From Firmicutes bacterium HGW-Firmicutes-9 (GTDB lineage: Bacteria > Bacillota > Clostridia > Christensenellales > CAG-138): a stretch of DNA of 64,000 nucleotides. Shown here piece by piece: positions 35,598-45,113 of this stretch. Numbering within the stretch: the stretch's first letter is position 1; each line of letters starts with the position of its first letter. A program made the position numbers and the translations under genes. The notes under the pieces are model-generated. The model did no database searches. It saw only the letters and a list, made by a program, of their open reading frames with translations, and was not told the DNA's origin. The stretch lies in the NCBI GenBank assembly GCA_002841395.1, contig PGZM01000002.1, positions 380,201 to 444,200 on the forward strand, given 5' to 3'.

Positions 35598-35640
35598 AAC
35601 ACAGGTCAAACGGTTGGAAAATCCCCACCGCTGACCTGCG
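35598..35640 (-). terminator. Possible terminator of the rho-upp cluster
   Basis: On the minus strand CAGGTCAGCGGT and ACCGTTTGACCTG can pair imperfectly around a purine-rich loop, followed by a mixed GTGTTTCT tract. It lies 28 bases after the upp stop. The weak U-run keeps confidence low. Confidence 0.45.
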
Positions 35641-35667
35641 ATTTTATCTCGTTAGGCGGCTCAAAGC

Positions 35668-36297
35668 TTATTTTGTGCCAAAGAGTCGGTCGCCCGCGTC
35701 GCCGAGGCCGGGCACGATATATCCGTGTTCGTTCAGCTTTTCGTCGATGTGAGCCACATAGATGTCCACATCCGGATGCGCCGCCTGCATGGCTGCGATC
35801 CCTTCGGGAGCAGCGATCAAGCTCACAAAACGGATGCTGTTGACCTTGTTCTCCTTGAGGATGTGGATGGCTTCGATGCCAGAATTTCCGGTGGCGAGCA
35901 TCGGGTCTACAATGATGGTCTCGCGCTCTGCGATGTCCTGCGGCAGCTTGCAATAATAGCCGGTAGGCATCAGCGTGTCGGGATTGCGATAGAGGCCGAT
36001 GTGGCCGACTTTCGCGTTGGGAATCAGGCTCATGATGCCGTCCGCCATGCCGAGCCCTGCGCGAAGAATCGGGATAACCGCGATCTTTTCGTTTGCGAGG
36101 GTCTGTACGGTGGTTTTGCAGATGGGCGTTTCGATCTCGATCTCCTTGAGTTCGAGGTCACGAGTCACCTCGTATGCCATGAGCATGGCAAGCTCGTAGA
36201 CGAGTTCGCGGAACGCTTTGCAGCCGGTGTCTTTGTCGCGCAGCAGCGAGAGCTTATGCTGCACGAGGGGATGGTCGATGGTGATTACTTTAGCCAT
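35668..36297 (-). CDS. upp: Uracil phosphoribosyltransferase
   Basis: Salvages uracil with PRPP to UMP. The 209-residue protein is of typical length. It has [14 protein letters not shown], the PRPP-binding motif [14 protein letters not shown] and the C-terminal uracil site [14 protein letters not shown]. It lies 11 bases after rpiB at the end of the rho-upp cluster, a common Clostridia arrangement. Confidence 0.97.
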   Translation of the reverse strand: MAKVITIDHPLVQHKLSLLRDKDTGCKAFRELVYELAMLMAYEVTRDLELKEIEIETPICKTTVQTLANEKIAVIPILRAGLGMADGIMSLIPNAKVGHIGLYRNPDTLMPTGYYCKLPQDIAERETIIVDPMLATGNSGIEAIHILKENKVNSIRFVSLIAAPEGIAAMQAAHPDVDIYVAHIDEKLNEHGYIVPGLGDAGDRLFGTK

Positions 36298-36308
36298 GAT
36301 GAGCCTCC

Positions 36309-36755
36309 TTAGTGCGTTTTTTCGTAAGCGGAAATTTTATCGATTCGGCGCTGGTGCCGTTCGCCGTGGGAAAACGGTTCATCCAACCAGATATCCACAA
36401 TGCCTTTTGCGCGGATGGCAGTGGTCACATTCGCGCCGAGCGCAAGCATGTTGGTGTCGTTGTGTTCGCGCGTCATCTTCGCGGAATATTCATCCGTGAC
36501 CAGTGCGCAGCGGATGCCGTGCACTTTGTTTGCCGCGATGCTGACGCCGATGCCCGTTGTGCAAATGACGATGCCGCGGTTGAATTCACCGCGCGCGACG
36601 CCCTCCGCAACCGGAAAAACGTAGTCCGGGTAGTCGATGCTGTTCTTATCATACGAACCAAAGTCCGTCACATCGTGCCCGTTTTCACGCAGGTAAGCCA
36701 CGATTTCTTCCTTTAGATCGAAGCCGCCATGGTCGCAGCCGATAGTCAGTTTCAT
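36309..36755 (-). CDS. rpiB: Ribose-5-phosphate isomerase B
   Basis: Interconverts ribulose 5-phosphate and ribose 5-phosphate, supplying PRPP. The 148-residue protein has [14 protein letters not shown] with the active-site Asp-His, [15 protein letters not shown] with the catalytic cysteine, and the C-terminal [12 protein letters not shown]. The ATG at 36755 with a purine-rich AGGGAGAGAG upstream is preferred to a start at 36779. Placement next to upp fits a shared need for PRPP. Confidence 0.96.
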   Translation of the reverse strand: MKLTIGCDHGGFDLKEEIVAYLRENGHDVTDFGSYDKNSIDYPDYVFPVAEGVARGEFNRGIVICTTGIGVSIAANKVHGIRCALVTDEYSAKMTREHNDTNMLALGANVTTAIRAKGIVDIWLDEPFSHGERHQRRIDKISAYEKTH

Positions 36756-36796
36756 GTTCTCTCTCCCTCTCTCCTTCAAGTATCTCTGTCTTATTC

Positions 36797-37876
36797 TTAT
36801 TCTTTGGACGCATCGATCACACGGAATCCTGCCGCGCGAAGGAGGCGATTCATATATGCAAGCCCCTCATCCTCAGCCGGGATGCCTTCTGCAAGGATTA
36901 GTTCGGCGCGTGTGTCCATTTCCCGCAAAGCAGCAAACAGGTTTGCGCAGAGCGTTTCGGGCTCGTTCCGGTCGCCGAGAACGGTGTTCCGCTTGTCGCG
37001 ATAATACTGTTTGGTCTGCTTCGTTGCGGCGATCTCGACCGATTTCCCTTCGGCTTCCGCTTCGCGATAGAGCGCGTTGATGCGCTTTGCCGCCTCTTCC
37101 GGTGTTCCAAGGATGACGACGACCTCCGCGTTTGGCGCGTAGTGCTGATATTTCATACCCGGCGATGCGGCGACTTCACCGTTCTTCATCGGGTTGAGGA
37201 TGCTGTTGCTGACGTGCACCTCGCCGATGACCGCCGCAAGCATCTCACGCGTAATCGCACCCGGGCGCAGTATCGTCGGCTCACCGACGAGCGAGAGCAC
37301 CGTAGACTCCACGCCGTATTTACACGGGCCTCCGTCGAGGATCAGCGGAATCCTTCCACACATGTCGTCCATCACGTGCTGCGCGGTGGTTGGGCTTGGT
37401 CTGCCGGAGCGGTTTGCGCTCGGCGCCGCGATGGGAACGCCGGATTTTGCGATCAATGCTCGCGCCGTCTTGTTCTGCGGCAGGCGCACGGCAACCGTAT
37501 CGAGGCCTGCGGTCACTTCATCCGGCACGATGTCGCTCTTAGGTGCAATCAGCGTCAAAGGTCCCGGCCAGAACGTGTCCATCAATATCTGCGCTTGCTT
37601 GGGCATTCTGCTCCAAAGCTGGCGCACATCGCTCTTTTTTGAGATGTGCTCGATCAGCGGGTTATCCGCGGGTCTGCCCTTTGCTTCAAATATCTTCGCA
37701 ACGGCGTCTCCGTTTAATCCGTTTGCACCGAGTCCGTAAACCGTCTCGGTCGGAAACGCGACGAGTTCACCGGCCTGAATCAGCTTCGCACCCTGAATGG
37801 TGCCCGCTTCTTCCTGCCGTACCGTGTTGATGACCTGCGTGTCATAGGTTTGAATTTCTTCCTGCTTTTGCCGCAT
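36797..37876 (-). CDS. L-threonylcarbamoyladenylate synthase (Sua5 type)
   Basis: Makes threonylcarbamoyl-AMP from threonine, bicarbonate and ATP for the t6A modification at position 37 of ANN-decoding tRNAs. The 359-residue protein is the two-domain form: a YrdC domain (about 20-215, FPTETVYGLGANG and PSANRSGRPSPT) and a C-terminal Sua5 domain (about 240-350). It starts one base after the prfA stop (TGATATG), so the two are translationally linked; a longer frame to 37930 only reads into prfA. Confidence 0.95.
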   Translation of the reverse strand: MRQKQEEIQTYDTQVINTVRQEEAGTIQGAKLIQAGELVAFPTETVYGLGANGLNGDAVAKIFEAKGRPADNPLIEHISKKSDVRQLWSRMPKQAQILMDTFWPGPLTLIAPKSDIVPDEVTAGLDTVAVRLPQNKTARALIAKSGVPIAAPSANRSGRPSPTTAQHVMDDMCGRIPLILDGGPCKYGVESTVLSLVGEPTILRPGAITREMLAAVIGEVHVSNSILNPMKNGEVAASPGMKYQHYAPNAEVVVILGTPEEAAKRINALYREAEAEGKSVEIAATKQTKQYYRDKRNTVLGDRNEPETLCANLFAALREMDTRAELILAEGIPAEDEGLAYMNRLLRAAGFRVIDASKE

Positions 37877-37877
37877 A

Positions 37878-38951
37878 TCAGTCCGCTTCTCCGGCGAGCA
37901 TCTCGCTGCGCTCGGCAACAGACAACGCATTCAGCATCTCGTCCATGTCGCCGTCGATGAACGCGTCGAGCTTATACAGTGTTAAACCGATGCGGTGATC
38001 GGTTACGCGGCCTTGCGGAAAATTATAGGTACGAATGCGCTCGCTGCGATCACCCGAGCCGATCTGGCTCTTGCGTGCGCCTGCGCGCTCCGCCTGCTGC
38101 TGGTTGTGATAAAAATCATACAACCGGCTTTTGAGCACACGCATCGCCTGCTCTTTGTTCTTCAGCTGCGATTTTTCATCCTGGCAGGACACGACCATGC
38201 CGGTCGGCAAGTGCGTGATGCGAATTGCGCTCTCCGTCTTATTGACGTGCTGTCCGCCTGCGCCGCTCGCGCGGTATGTATCAATCCGTAGATCACTTTC
38301 TTTGACGTCGATCTGCACATCGTCCACTTCCGGCAGCACGGCAACCGTCGCCGCGCTCGTGTGGATTCGCCCTTGCGATTCCGTCTCCGGCACACGCTGG
38401 ACGCGGTGCACGCCGCTTTCATACTTGAGCTTGCTATACGCGCCGCGCTTACCGCCGATGGAAAGCACGACTTCCTTGACCCCGCCCATCTCGGTGAGGT
38501 TGTTGGAAAGATATTCGACCTTATAGCCGTTCCGCTCGGCGAATCGCAGATACATGCGAAGCAGGTCCGCGCCAAACAGAGAGGCTTCGTCTCCGCCCGT
38601 CCCCGCGCGGATTTCGAGAATCACGTCGCGGTCATCGTTCGGGTCTTTCGGCAGCAGCAGAATATGCAGCTGCGCGTCAAGCTCCTCCCGCTTGGCTTCG
38701 AGTTCATCTACTTCCGCACGAACAAGCTCTTTCATTTCGTTGTCGAGCTTTTCGTTGAGCATTGCTTTGCAGTTTTCCAATGATGCTAAAACAGAACTGT
38801 ATTCGTCGAACGCCAGAACGATCTCTTCCAAAGAAGCGCGTTCCTTCACCATTTCGCGCCAGGCATCTTTGTCTGCCATCGCGTCCGGTGAAGCAAGCTT
38901 CTCCGAGAGAAAGTCAAAGCGTAGTTTGATTCCCTGTAGTTTGTCGATCAT
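37878..38951 (-). CDS. prfA: Peptide chain release factor 1
   Basis: Recognises UAA and UAG at the ribosomal A site and triggers peptide release. The 357-residue protein has the catalytic GGQ in [19 protein letters not shown]1 rather than RF2 is indicated by length and by the partner prmC upstream. It lies 116 bases after prmC; that gap holds a G+C-rich inverted repeat (GCCAGCAG/CGCTGGTGGC around 38998-39023) with no U-run. Confidence 0.97.
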   Translation of the reverse strand: MIDKLQGIKLRFDFLSEKLASPDAMADKDAWREMVKERASLEEIVLAFDEYSSVLASLENCKAMLNEKLDNEMKELVRAEVDELEAKREELDAQLHILLLPKDPNDDRDVILEIRAGTGGDEASLFGADLLRMYLRFAERNGYKVEYLSNNLTEMGGVKEVVLSIGGKRGAYSKLKYESGVHRVQRVPETESQGRIHTSAATVAVLPEVDDVQIDVKESDLRIDTYRASGAGGQHVNKTESAIRITHLPTGMVVSCQDEKSQLKNKEQAMRVLKSRLYDFYHNQQQAERAGARKSQIGSGDRSERIRTYNFPQGRVTDHRIGLTLYKLDAFIDGDMDEMLNALSVAERSEMLAGEAD

Positions 38952-39067
38952 GGTCCCTCCGGTGTTCGGGCCTATTTTTCGCTCCGGCCCGCGCCCGCCA
39001 GCAGGTGTCTTGCCGCTGGTGGCTGAAAAACTATTTGTGTGATCGAATCCGAATTGATTCTTTTCGC

Positions 39068-39889
39068 CTATGGCTCTACAACAAGTACCCGCGGATTGCC
39101 GCTCAGATCAATCAACACACGTGTGTTCGCGTCGAAAAGCGCGGCCACAGTTTCCGCCTGCGTGTTGCCAATCTCAAGCAGAAGCATACCGTTTGCGTTG
39201 AGATGATCGCGATATTCCCATGCGATCTTTCGGTAGTAGTCCAACCCGTCGCCGCCGCCATAGAGCGCAAGTTTTGGTTCAAATGTCAGCTCCTGTTGGA
39301 GCGACTGCATATCGTCCATGGTCAGATAAGGCGGGTTGCAGACAATCAGGTCAAACTTTCCGTTGATGCGCTGAAACAAGTCGCTGTCTACAAACGCCAC
39401 ATTGACTTTGTTCAACTCCGCGTTCTCTTTCGCAAGCGCGAGCGCATCTCTGCTGATATCCGAGGCTGTCATCTGAATATCTTCGTTCTTCGCAATCGAG
39501 ATGCCGACGCAGCCGGTTCCCGTGCAAAGATCAAGGCAAGAACGATACCCGCGCTCCTGAATCATTTGTAACGCAGTTTCAACAAGCAGCTCGGTATCCT
39601 GTCGCGGAATCAGCGCACGTGTATCTACATAGAACGGCAATCCATAAAACTCCCATTCGCCGAGGATATATTGCACGGGTTCGCCTTTTAAGCGGCGTTC
39701 GAGCATCTCCCCAAGATCGGCAATCTGCTCGTCCAGCAACATCATCTCGGCATGGATCAGTAATGCACCAACATCGATTCCGGCAATCGTCGAAACAAAG
39801 ATCTTCGCCTGTTGCAGCGCTTCTTCGTGTGCAACAGGTTCAATCATGATCTTCGCTTCTCGAATTGCTTCGGAAATGTTGATGTTCAT
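39068..39889 (-). CDS. prmC: Release factor glutamine methyltransferase
   Basis: Methylates the glutamine of the GGQ motif in release factors with S-adenosylmethionine. The 273-residue protein has a helical N-terminal domain, the SAM motif [15 protein letters not shown] and the catalytic NPPYLT. It overlaps the DUF1385 gene as ATGA and precedes its substrate gene prfA. Confidence 0.96.
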   Translation of the reverse strand: MNINISEAIREAKIMIEPVAHEEALQQAKIFVSTIAGIDVGALLIHAEMMLLDEQIADLGEMLERRLKGEPVQYILGEWEFYGLPFYVDTRALIPRQDTELLVETALQMIQERGYRSCLDLCTGTGCVGISIAKNEDIQMTASDISRDALALAKENAELNKVNVAFVDSDLFQRINGKFDLIVCNPPYLTMDDMQSLQQELTFEPKLALYGGGDGLDYYRKIAWEYRDHLNANGMLLLEIGNTQAETVAALFDANTRVLIDLSGNPRVLVVEP

Positions 39890-40884
39890 TCTGATACCTG
39901 ATTCGTAGGCTCTTGTTTGTCTTCTTCCACTGCTGTCTCGGTCACAGCCTCTGTCGTCTCTTCCTGCGGAAGCACGCCGTCGTTGATCGCAAGATTAAAG
40001 GCCGCAATCGCAACCTCAAGCATCTCTGCTTCCGGTTCGCGTGTGGTCAGGTATTGCAGTCCCAGTCCCGGCGCACGGATGATTCTCGCCCAGAGCGCAT
40101 CGGACGCTGCGGCAAGCTTCAACACTTCATACGCAAGGCCCGCGACGAGCGGCAAAAAGATGATGCGGGTCAACACTCGCAGAAGCAGATTCTCCGCATA
40201 CGGCAGCATCGCAAAAAACAGGATCGACACCGCCATCACGAGGAAGAGATAGTTGGTGCCGCAGCGCGCGTGCAGACGAGAATATTTCATCGCGCTCTCA
40301 GGCGTCAGCGGTGCGTCGTGTTCATAGCAAGCGATGGTTTTATGTTCCGCGCCGTGATACATATAGACGCGGCGGATGTCCTTCATCAGGGAGATCGCTG
40401 TAATATAGCCTAAGAAGATGAATAAACGCACAAAGCCTTCTACAAGGCTCTTCCAAATCCGCTGAGAACCATCCTGCCAGTGGATCAGCTGCGTAATCAG
40501 AGAAGGAAGTAGAACAAACAGACCGATGGCAAGTCCTGCCGCAAGGATAACGGCCACGACAATCGCGATATCCATTACGTCCTTGCCGGTTTTCTTGGCA
40601 AGCCACTTTTCAAAACGGCTCGGTTCTTCCTCAATGGTTTCACCATAGAGCTCCGCCGAACGCGTCATCATTTTCATTCCTGTGGAAAGAGAATCGACAA
40701 ACGCGACAACGCCGCGTACGACAGGCCACTTGAGAATCGGGTTTTTGCTGGGTTCTTTTTTGGGTGTGTATTCTGTTTCGATGCTGCCGTCCGCCTTTCG
40801 GACAGCGAGCGCGATTCCGCCGCTCATCGTGCGCATCATCACGCCTTCCATGACGGCCTGACCGCCAACCGAGCATCGTTTCAT
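39886..40884 (-). CDS. DUF1385 family membrane protein
   Basis: A 332-residue protein of unknown function, conserved between rpmE and prmC in many Firmicutes. It opens with the family hallmark GGQAVMEGVMMR and has about four to five hydrophobic segments (around 105-125, 150-170, 215-260). The HGAEHKTIACYEH block with clustered histidines and cysteine suggests metal binding. An acidic, Thr/Glu-rich tail follows the last membrane region. It is translationally coupled to prmC. No reaction is established for the family. Confidence 0.9.
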   Translation of the reverse strand: MKRCSVGGQAVMEGVMMRTMSGGIALAVRKADGSIETEYTPKKEPSKNPILKWPVVRGVVAFVDSLSTGMKMMTRSAELYGETIEEEPSRFEKWLAKKTGKDVMDIAIVVAVILAAGLAIGLFVLLPSLITQLIHWQDGSQRIWKSLVEGFVRLFIFLGYITAISLMKDIRRVYMYHGAEHKTIACYEHDAPLTPESAMKYSRLHARCGTNYLFLVMAVSILFFAMLPYAENLLLRVLTRIIFLPLVAGLAYEVLKLAAASDALWARIIRAPGLGLQYLTTREPEAEMLEVAIAAFNLAINDGVLPQEETTEAVTETAVEEDKQEPTNQVSE

Positions 40885-40985
40885 TTGTTGTATCCCCTTA
40901 TTTCCATCTATGCAATCCGCAATGAAATATTCACCGTCGCGTCCTGCATGTTCGGATCATTTTATCACACACGCCATAGGCGGGC

Positions 40986-41018
40986 AAGAAAAAACCTCCC
41001 CCGTAAAGGGAAGGTTTT
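40986..41018 (-). terminator. Terminator of rpmE
   Basis: On the minus strand AAACCTTCCC and GGGGGAGGTTT pair with one wobble around TTTAC, followed by TTTT. It starts nine bases after the rpmE stop and lies before the DUF1385 gene. Confidence 0.85.
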
Positions 41019-41026
41019 CACGCTTC

Positions 41027-41224
41027 TTACAGACCGTAACGCTTTTTGAAACGGTCAACACGTCCGCCGCTATCCACAAGCTTCTGCTTGCCGGTGTAAA
41101 ACGGATGGCACTTGCTGCAGATTTCGACAGTCAGTTCCTCTTTCGTGGAACCGGCCTTGAAGGTCTCGCCGCAAGCACAGCGAACGATCGCTTCGCCATA
41201 TTTCGGATGGATATCCTTCTTCAT
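41027..41224 (-). CDS. rpmE: 50S ribosomal protein L31, zinc-binding form
   Basis: A 65-residue ribosomal protein of the C+ type, with zinc ligands in CAC (16-18) and CSKC (about 37-40). It opens [12 protein letters not shown] and ends FKKRYGL. AAAGGAG stands before the ATG, and a strong promoter and terminator frame it, so it can be expressed on its own as well as from rho. Confidence 0.97.
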   Translation of the reverse strand: MKKDIHPKYGEAIVRCACGETFKAGSTKEELTVEICSKCHPFYTGKQKLVDSGGRVDRFKKRYGL

Positions 41225-41258
41225 ACAAGATCACTCCTTTAAAGCACTACCATTGGCT

Positions 41259-41287
41259 AGTATAACGATTGGCAGTGAAAAAATCAA
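41259..41287 (-). promoter_or_regulatory. Promoter of rpmE
   Basis: TTGATT (41287-41282), 17 bases, TATACT (41264-41259) on the minus strand. The leader is about 28 bases with AAAGGAG. Confidence 0.78.
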
Positions 41288-41344
41288 TACTTTTTTGAAT
41301 GTTTCCGCGGTAAATCCACGAAAAAGTTGCAATACTACCGGCGT

Positions 41345-43192
41345 TTACTTGCCAAAGCGGCTGGTAGACATGGTCGTATAGCCATCTTTCTCATACATGC
41401 CGACCCAATCCTTGAGACGTTGCAGGAACTCCTCGTTGTTGTTGGTCTTTTCCAGCATGCTGATCAGGTGTTCGGTTACATCCGCCGTGTTGCCGCCCGC
41501 AAGCACTTTGCGGATGGTGCGAACCGCTTCCAGCTCTTCTGCAGACAGCAGCAGGTCTTCACGACGTGTACCGGACTTGTAGATGTCGATGGCCGGGAAA
41601 ATGCGGCGTTCGCTGAGCTTACGGTCAAGATGGATCTCCATGTTGCCCGTGCCCTTGAACTCCTCGTAAACCATGTCGTCCATGCGGCTGCCCGTCTCGG
41701 TCAGCGCGGTGGCGATGACGGTGAGGCTTCCGCCGTTTTCAATTTTTCGCGCTGCGCCGAAGAAACGCTTCGGTTTATGCAGTGCTCCCGGATCCATACC
41801 GCCGGAAAGCGTACGTCCCGTCGGCGGGATCGTGAGGTTGTATGCGCGGGCAAGCCTTGTGAGGCTGTCCATCAGTATGACGACGTCTTTGCCCATCTCT
41901 ACAAGGCGCATGGCGCGCTCCTGCACCATCTCCGCAACGCGGGTGTGATGCTCCGGCAGCTCGTCAAAGGTGGAATACAGCACCTCGCCCTTGATGGAGC
42001 GCTGCATGTCGGTAACTTCTTCCGGTCGCTCATCGATGAGCAAAACGATCAGATGCGAGTCCGGATAGTTCTTTGAAATACCGTTTGCGATGCTCTTAAG
42101 CAGGGTCGTTTTACCAGCCTTGGGCTGGGAGACGATCATCGCGCGCTGGCCTTTGCCGATCGGCGCGATCAGGTCGATCAACCGGATTGCGAGGCTGTTG
42201 TTGCCAGGGAGTTCCAGCGTGTAGCGTTCAAACGGAAACACGGGAACAAGCTCTTCATACGGTTTGCGGTCTACGATGCTCTCGGGAGACTCGCCATTGA
42301 CCGCCGTGATGTACAGCAGCGCAAGGAAACGCTCTCCCTCTTTCGACGGACGCGTTTTGCCGGTAACCATATCGCCCGTGCGCAAGCCGAATCTGCGAAT
42401 CTGCGCGATGGAGACGTAAACATCGTGCTGACCGGAAAGATAGTTCTCACTGCGAAGGAATCCGTAGCCGTCCGGTAAAACTTCCAGCACGCCTTCTGCG
42501 TCTCCGCAGTCTCCGGTTTGAAGAATCTCGGGTACGGCGGGATTACTCGTGCCGTAGTCTTTGTTGTAGTAGCCTTCGGGATTCCGCTGGCGGCCTTCGA
42601 AACCACTCTGATCCGCGCCGTAGTTCGCGGCATTGAAGGATGGCTGATATCCCTGCTGCTGAAATCCGTTTTGCTGCTGAAAATTATTCTGCTGCTGATA
42701 GCCGTTTTGCTGCTGATAAGAATTTTGCTGATAATTATTGCGTTGATAGCCGCCCTGTTGATATCCGCCCTGCTGATACCCGCCCTGCTGCTGTTGATAG
42801 TTCTGCTGATAGCTGCCCTGCGGCGAATATTGACGTCTCTGATAGCCGCCTTGCTGGCGATTGTCGTAATACGGTTTGTTCTGTTGATAGGGACGCGGCG
42901 TATACCCGCCTCTGCGATAGCCGCCGTCTGAATCCTGCGGCATCTCGTTTGCCAGATCCCCCGCTGGTTCACCTTGCGGTTGCGGAGCGGAGGTCACAGG
43001 AGCCGATTCTGCTTCCGGTTCCTCCGGTTCTGATTCGTCCGCAGACGCAAAATCGGAAGGCACTACGCCTCCCCCCATGATGATCTCTACCAGATCACTT
43101 TTTCGATATTTGGTTAAGGACTTAACACCCTGCAGCTTTGCGATTTCGCGCAAATCACCAAGGCTCTTGGCCTCTAACTGTTCCTTGTTCAA
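41345..43192 (-). CDS. rho: Transcription termination factor Rho with a prion-like Gln/Tyr-rich insertion
   Basis: Hexameric RNA helicase that terminates transcription. After an N-terminal SAP-like helical region (about 1-45) comes an acidic linker (about 46-88), then a low-complexity insertion at about 90-216, about one third glutamine with many Tyr, Gly and Asn and repeats of QQGGY, QQNGY and QQNGF. The RNA-binding OB fold ([16 protein letters not shown]) and the ATPase domain ([14 protein letters not shown]-loop and R-loop GRTLSGGMD) are intact. The start is TTG at 43192 with AGAGAGGAG seven bases upstream; an in-frame TTG at 43234 lacks one. The protein has 615 residues, against about 420 for E. 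coli Rho. Confidence 0.96.
   Translation of the reverse strand: MNKEQLEAKSLGDLREIAKLQGVKSLTKYRKSDLVEIIMGGGVVPSDFASADESEPEEPEAESAPVTSAPQPQGEPAGDLANEMPQDSDGGYRRGGYTPRPYQQNKPYYDNRQQGGYQRRQYSPQGSYQQNYQQQQGGYQQGGYQQGGYQRNNYQQNSYQQQNGYQQQNNFQQQNGFQQQGYQPSFNAANYGADQSGFEGRQRNPEGYYNKDYGTSNPAVPEILQTGDCGDAEGVLEVLPDGYGFLRSENYLSGQHDVYVSIAQIRRFGLRTGDMVTGKTRPSKEGERFLALLYITAVNGESPESIVDRKPYEELVPVFPFERYTLELPGNNSLAIRLIDLIAPIGKGQRAMIVSQPKAGKTTLLKSIANGISKNYPDSHLIVLLIDERPEEVTDMQRSIKGEVLYSTFDELPEHHTRVAEMVQERAMRLVEMGKDVVILMDSLTRLARAYNLTIPPTGRTLSGGMDPGALHKPKRFFGAARKIENGGSLTVIATALTETGSRMDDMVYEEFKGTGNMEIHLDRKLSERRIFPAIDIYKSGTRREDLLLSAEELEAVRTIRKVLAGGNTADVTEHLISMLEKTNNNEEFLQRLKDWVGMYEKDGYTTMSTSRFGK
42545..42925 (-). repeat. 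Degenerate codon repeats encoding the Rho low-complexity domain
   Basis: Tandem, imperfect 12- to 18-base units built on CAG-CAA-GGC-TAT style codons encode QQGGY and QQNGY repeats inside rho. The densest part is about 42650-42800. The units differ at synonymous positions, so the domain is old enough to have diverged or is under selection at the protein level. Confidence 0.85.
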
Positions 43193-43272
43193 CTGTATAC
43201 TCCTCTCTACGGTAAGACCAACTGCCTGTTTCAATTCAAGAAGCTGATTCGAAATGATATGTTTGATAAATA

Positions 43273-43301
43273 ATCATATCCTTGGGCGATATTTTTGTCA
43301 A
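43273..43301 (-). promoter_or_regulatory. Promoter of rho
   Basis: TTGACA (43301-43296, perfect), 17 bases, TATGAT (43278-43273) on the minus strand. The predicted start near 43266 gives a leader of about 74 bases, in which Rho autoregulation could act. Confidence 0.85.
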
Positions 43302-43623
43302 TATACGCCACTCTTTTTTCACATCAAATGAATGATATTCGGCGTAATACCGCAATTTTTAACGTATAACGAGAATTTCTCACAAAAGTCTACTGCGTAT
43401 CCCAATCTTTACTAAGCCAAAGGCAAATCGCTTCTTACTATTCCGCAATTCTGCTAAATTAGATCACATCATATCTTATCTCAATTCGATGTTGATTTGA
43501 TCCAGATTAAATGTAAATCAAACCATATTCGTATCAGCATTAATCAGTAAAACAGGAATCATTGTTTTCCTGTAGCCAAATTGAAAACCTATTGTGCCGT
43601 ATCTTTTAATTTCGCTGGTTTTA

Positions 43624-43632
43624 TGCTAATAT
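43624..43632 (+). promoter_or_regulatory. Extended -10 directly upstream of the DivIC-like gene
   Basis: TGCTAATAT (TGn at 43624-43626, TAATAT at 43627-43632). Transcription should begin at about 43639-43640, which coincides with the ATG at 43640. The -35 position holds TTTTAA, a weak match. Confidence 0.5.
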
Positions 43633-43639
43633 ATGCTCC

Positions 43640-44131
43640 ATGGCAAAGAAACCGATTGAGAAAACCGAACGAAACGAGCGCACGGAGCGGCTGGAACGCG
43701 TCCGGACGGGTTTCCGCATCCGCCCGCGTTACCTCATTTTGTTTTTCATACTCACTTTTTTCGTGCTGGGTGGCGTATACCTTTCTCAGCAGACGAAACT
43801 CAGCTCTATTGCGGATGAAAAAGTAGAGAAGCAGTCCGATCTCGATCAACTTAAGGTTGAAGAGGAGCGTCTGGAGCGCATGCTTGAGTATATGCGTACA
43901 ACGGACTATATGATCCAGTATGCGCGCGAGAAACTTGGTTATGTGTTCCCTGACGATTATAAGTTTTTCGACGACACCGCAAACGTGAAACCGACACCGA
44001 AATTGGCTGACACGCCAACACCTTTGCCCGCGTTGACCACGCCGAAACCGTCGCCGACGCCGACGCCTGCTCCGCTGCCTACGACAGCGCCCGGCACGAC
44101 CGTCGTGACCATGCAACCCGTACAGCCATGA
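43640..44131 (+). CDS. DivIC/FtsB-like septum formation protein
   Basis: A 163-residue single-pass membrane protein: cytoplasmic basic/acidic N-terminus, membrane segment at about 31-48 (YLILFFILTFFVLGGVYL), extracellular coiled coil (about 55-90) and the family motif YAREKLGYVFPDDYKF. Such proteins join FtsL and DivIB in the divisome. The Pro/Thr-rich C-terminal 50 residues are unusual and probably thread the wall. No ribosome binding site is visible before the ATG, and the -10 lies so close that the mRNA may be leaderless. It overlaps the next gene as ATGA. Confidence 0.85.
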   Translation: MAKKPIEKTERNERTERLERVRTGFRIRPRYLILFFILTFFVLGGVYLSQQTKLSSIADEKVEKQSDLDQLKVEEERLERMLEYMRTTDYMIQYAREKLGYVFPDDYKFFDDTANVKPTPKLADTPTPLPALTTPKPSPTPTPAPLPTTAPGTTVVTMQPVQP

Positions 44132-45042
44132 AACTGCTCATTTTCGACATCGGAAGCAATTCCATCCGCACCCTTCGCGTGACGCAGGATGCGGAGTTTG
44201 AGTCACAGTTTTCCGGAAAACGCGTCTATACCACGCGCCTTTCGGAAGGGCTTGCCGAAAGCGGTGCCCTCTCTCAGGCTAGAATGCTGCAATCCCTGCT
44301 CGTGATTCGTTCGCTGCACAGCGAACACGCGGCGCAGGGTTTTTCTTCGTTTGCCTACGCGACCAGCGCCGTACGCGACGCAAAAAACGGCAGAGCGTTT
44401 ATTCGTTCTGTTGAGGAGATTATCGGCTCCGGACATGCGCGCATTTTAAGCGGCGCGGAGGAAGCGGAGTTTGCGCAGCATGGCGCAGATCCCGAAGGCG
44501 GCAGAATCATCGTCGACATCGGCGGTGGCAGCACGCAGATCGTCCGCCCACATTCACGCGAAAGCTGGCCGATCGGTTGTGTGCGCGCCAAGGATCTTGC
44601 TCCGTTCGACCAGCTTCCCATGATCATCGATGCGCTCTACCCCATTCTCTCTGGCATCTTCGGTCCGGCCGATCTTGACGAACGGCACGACAAGCCCGCG
44701 ATACAAAGCGAACATCAGATTGCGCCGGAAGCGATGCTCGGCGTCGGCGGAACGATTACAACCCTCGCCCTCCTCTGTGAAGGCAAGGACTCATTCATCC
44801 CCTGGCAAGGAACAAAACGAATTGAGCTGTTTGCGCTTCGTGCGGTGCTCAACGTACTCGACGGCATGGGCGACAGTGAGCGGGCATCCATCCCGCTGCT
44901 CAAAGACCGGCATGATGTCATTCTGCACGGCGGCGTGATTCTGCAGTTTCTATTGGAACGCTTGCATTGTCCTCGCGTCGACGCGACGCTATCCGATGGG
45001 TTGGATGGTTATGCGCTCCACCTGATCAAAACGCTTTCTTAA
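44128..45042 (+). CDS. Ppx/GppA phosphatase family protein
   Basis: Members hydrolyse polyphosphate or pppGpp. The 304-residue protein is the short form with only the two ASKHA ATPase-like domains. It has FDIGSNSIRTLRV (phosphate 1), YATSAVRDAKNGRAF, the SGAEEAEFA block and DIGGGSTQIV (phosphate 2), and GVGGTITTLA. It lacks the C-terminal HD-like domain of long exopolyphosphatases, so substrate preference is uncertain. Coupled by ATGA to the DivIC-like gene. Confidence 0.88.
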   Translation: MKLLIFDIGSNSIRTLRVTQDAEFESQFSGKRVYTTRLSEGLAESGALSQARMLQSLLVIRSLHSEHAAQGFSSFAYATSAVRDAKNGRAFIRSVEEIIGSGHARILSGAEEAEFAQHGADPEGGRIIVDIGGGSTQIVRPHSRESWPIGCVRAKDLAPFDQLPMIIDALYPILSGIFGPADLDERHDKPAIQSEHQIAPEAMLGVGGTITTLALLCEGKDSFIPWQGTKRIELFALRAVLNVLDGMGDSERASIPLLKDRHDVILHGGVILQFLLERLHCPRVDATLSDGLDGYALHLIKTLS

Positions 45043-45062
45043 TCTTGAATACAACTTGCACA

Positions 45063-45094
45063 GAAAAAGACGCTCCGTTCGGAGCGTCTTTTGT
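45063..45094. terminator. Bidirectional terminator between ppx/gppA and htrA genes
   Basis: AGACGCTCC (45068-45076) and GGAGCGTCT (45081-45089) form a perfect stem with a 4-base loop. TTTT follows on the plus strand and TTTTTC on the minus strand, so it serves both converging operons. Confidence 0.9.
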
Positions 45095-45113
45095 GTTGCT
45101 TGCGTTTCTCGTG

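Larger units (their letters stand above)
43193..43639. other. Intergenic region between rho and the DivIC-like gene
   Basis: A 447-base A+T-rich gap between divergent genes. It contains the rho promoter (43273-43301) and the leader of rho, and at the other end the -10 of the plus-strand gene. A short hairpin ACAGGAA/TTCCTGT (43552-43573) has no U-run. I found no coding region, riboswitch or tRNA in it. Confidence 0.6.

Noticed and set aside
38998-39023. G+C-rich inverted repeat between prmC and prfA as a terminator
   Set aside because: No U-run; the two genes form a well-known co-expressed pair.
42545-42925. CRISPR-like or tandem DNA repeat array within rho
   Set aside because: The units are imperfect, in frame and vary at synonymous positions, so they are coding repeats rather than spacers and direct repeats.
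42518-42931. Open frame on the plus strand opposite the rho repeats that reads as a very hydrophobic Leu/Ile-rich protein
   Set aside because: It is the complement of Gln/Tyr codons (CAG read as CTG), a compositional artefact, with no start signal.
43552-43573. ACAGGAA/TTCCTGT hairpin in the rho leader gap as a terminator
   Set aside because: No U-run on the plus strand and no gene ends nearby on the minus strand.
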